A DNA stretch of 7,717 bases from a bacterium (GTDB taxonomy: Bacteria; Bacteroidota; Bacteroidia; B-17B0; Aurantibacillaceae), in NCBI GenBank assembly GCA_027364695.1, contig DAHXOV010000389.1, positions 1 through 7,717 of the forward strand, read 5' to 3'. Shown here in pieces: positions 7,144-7,717 of the stretch (position 1 is the first letter of the stretch; the number at the start of each line of letters is the position of its first letter). A program made the position numbers and the translations under genes. The notes beneath the pieces are model-generated. The model worked only from the letters and a program-made list of their open reading frames with translations. It was not told the DNA's origin and made no database searches.

Positions 7144-7717
7144 AAACTGAAATTCTTAGAATATTCTCTGTCTCATTTTTAACTTTATATTTTTCATTGA
7201 TTAAATTCAATTCACCTATCCATATTATCTCATCAGACATTGTGCATAACAGTGGCCTTTTATCCTTTACTAACAAGGGTATTTTTTTATCTATCAAAAC
7301 ATCACTTAATTTTTTTACATATTTGGTACCTAATAGTTGAAATCTGTCTCCATCCTTTCTATATCTTATTTTCAATGGAAAAGATAAAACATCTGCATTG
7401 ACATAAAATTTATTCTCTTCTTCAAAAGAAATGTTGGAATGGGTTTCGAGGATTTCAAAATGATATTTATCAGCATACAAATTTAATTCCGCTAAATGAT
7501 GTGCAATGTATTCTAAATGGCAATGTATTTCTTTTTTAGGTACAATAAAAAGGTATTCTCTGTCAAACAATAAAAAATGAGAATTAGAAGCAAAATATTT
7601 ACCCACTTGTCTTTCATGAAAATACTGAATAATATCTGTGATTTGGCAATCATTAAAATTAAAATCAGATAAAAAATGTTGTAAAACAAAATGCAAATCT
7701 GATATATCGGCAAGATT
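7136..7717 (-). CDS. tilS: tRNA(Ile)-lysidine synthase, C-terminal part, inverted, 5' end outside window
   Basis: The minus frame is open from the window edge, where it reads NLADISDLHF, to the TAG at 7138-7136. It has no start of its own, and a TTG at 7696 lies inside the family sequence and is not a real start. The order is the shared stretch LHFVLQHFLSDFNFND; a middle region (CQITDIIQYF through FLIVPKK-like strands); then the TilS C-terminal domain. That domain shows RYRKDGDRFQLLGTKYVKKL, SDVLIDKKIPLLVKDKRPLL and DEIIWIGELNLINEKYKV, the hallmark PGDRF...KKLSD...DKKIP...W..G pattern that contacts tRNA. Joining its 170 codons after the shared FNFND to codons 1-274 of the plus-strand part gives 444 residues, the normal length for this phylum, with no frameshift. 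It is therefore the missing end of the same gene, or of a nearly identical copy, placed in the opposite orientation. Confidence 0.9.
   Translation of the reverse strand, partial: NLADISDLHFVLQHFLSDFNFNDCQITDIIQYFHERQVGKYFASNSHFLLFDREYLFIVPKKEIHCHLEYIAHHLAELNLYADKYHFEILETHSNISFEEENKFYVNADVLSFPLKIRYRKDGDRFQLLGTKYVKKLSDVLIDKKIPLLVKDKRPLLCTMSDEIIWIGELNLINEKYKVKNETENILRISVCE
7649..7717 (-). repeat. 69-nt inverted repeat, right copy
   Basis: This is the partner of 6937-7005 (68 of 69 identical in reverse complement). It reaches the final base of the window, so the match may continue beyond it. The only mismatch is at 7678, giving His where the left copy has Asn. Confidence 0.95.

Noticed and set aside
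7062..7340. Plus-strand open frame of 92 codons.
   Set aside because: It is antisense to the truncated membrane gene and the TilS C-terminal domain, both recognisable or protein-like on the minus strand; it resembles no family.
7513..7713. Second minus-strand frame of 66 codons over the right end.
   Set aside because: It is a shadow of the TilS frame, with AT-rich hydrophobic composition and no homology that I recognise.
6937..7717. A programmed phase-variation switch (shufflon or invertible element) acting on tilS.
   Set aside because: No recombinase is visible, the target is normally essential, the downstream gene would be broken in both states, and the arms are just tilS coding sequence. 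Kept only as a less likely option in the findings.

Overview
The window looks like a Bacteroidota chromosome fragment, probably from a gliding or T9SS-bearing lineage such as Chitinophagales. It is AT-rich, has no clear Shine-Dalgarno sites, and carries TAnnTTTG (Bacteroidota -7 type) motifs before several starts. Its families are typical of the phylum: a PorP/SprF protein, a PorE-like TPR-PD40-OmpA protein, a patatin fused to an outer-membrane barrel, and a lamin-tail secreted protein. All four predicted signal peptides are followed by Gln at the likely cleavage site. This placement is an inference.

Layout. From base 1 to about 6157 everything is on the minus strand. In transcription order the genes are: a DUF1801/OmdA (YdeI-like) cytoplasmic protein (6157-5555); a patatin-POTRA-barrel phospholipase (5553-3280), starting one base after the previous stop; a PorP/SprF protein (3236-2229); and a PorE-like protein (2232-277), whose ATG overlaps the porP stop as ATGA. 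Last is the first 56 codons of a lamin-tail-domain protein (168-1), cut by the window edge. The porP/porE-like pair is probably one translationally coupled unit building an envelope complex linked to type IX secretion. The first two genes form another unit.

From 6184 rightwards lies tilS on the plus strand, divergent from the DUF1801/OmdA gene across 26 bp. It is not intact. The catalytic part and the following linker (codons 1-274) read to 7005 and then break. The missing C-terminal part lies on the opposite strand (7717-7136), overlapped at its end by the start of a small membrane-protein gene (7143 down to about 7006). Codons 251-274 are present twice, as a 69-nt inverted repeat with one mismatch (6937-7005 and 7649-7717). 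The plus-strand N-terminal part joined to the minus-strand C-terminal part gives a 444-codon TilS in one frame. The right end is therefore a fold-back or inversion junction near 7006. This is the most unusual feature. An amplification or assembly chimera, or an inverted duplication, explains it more simply than a programmed switch. I see no convincing new defence, mobile or RNA system, and no tRNA, rRNA, CRISPR or insertion sequence.
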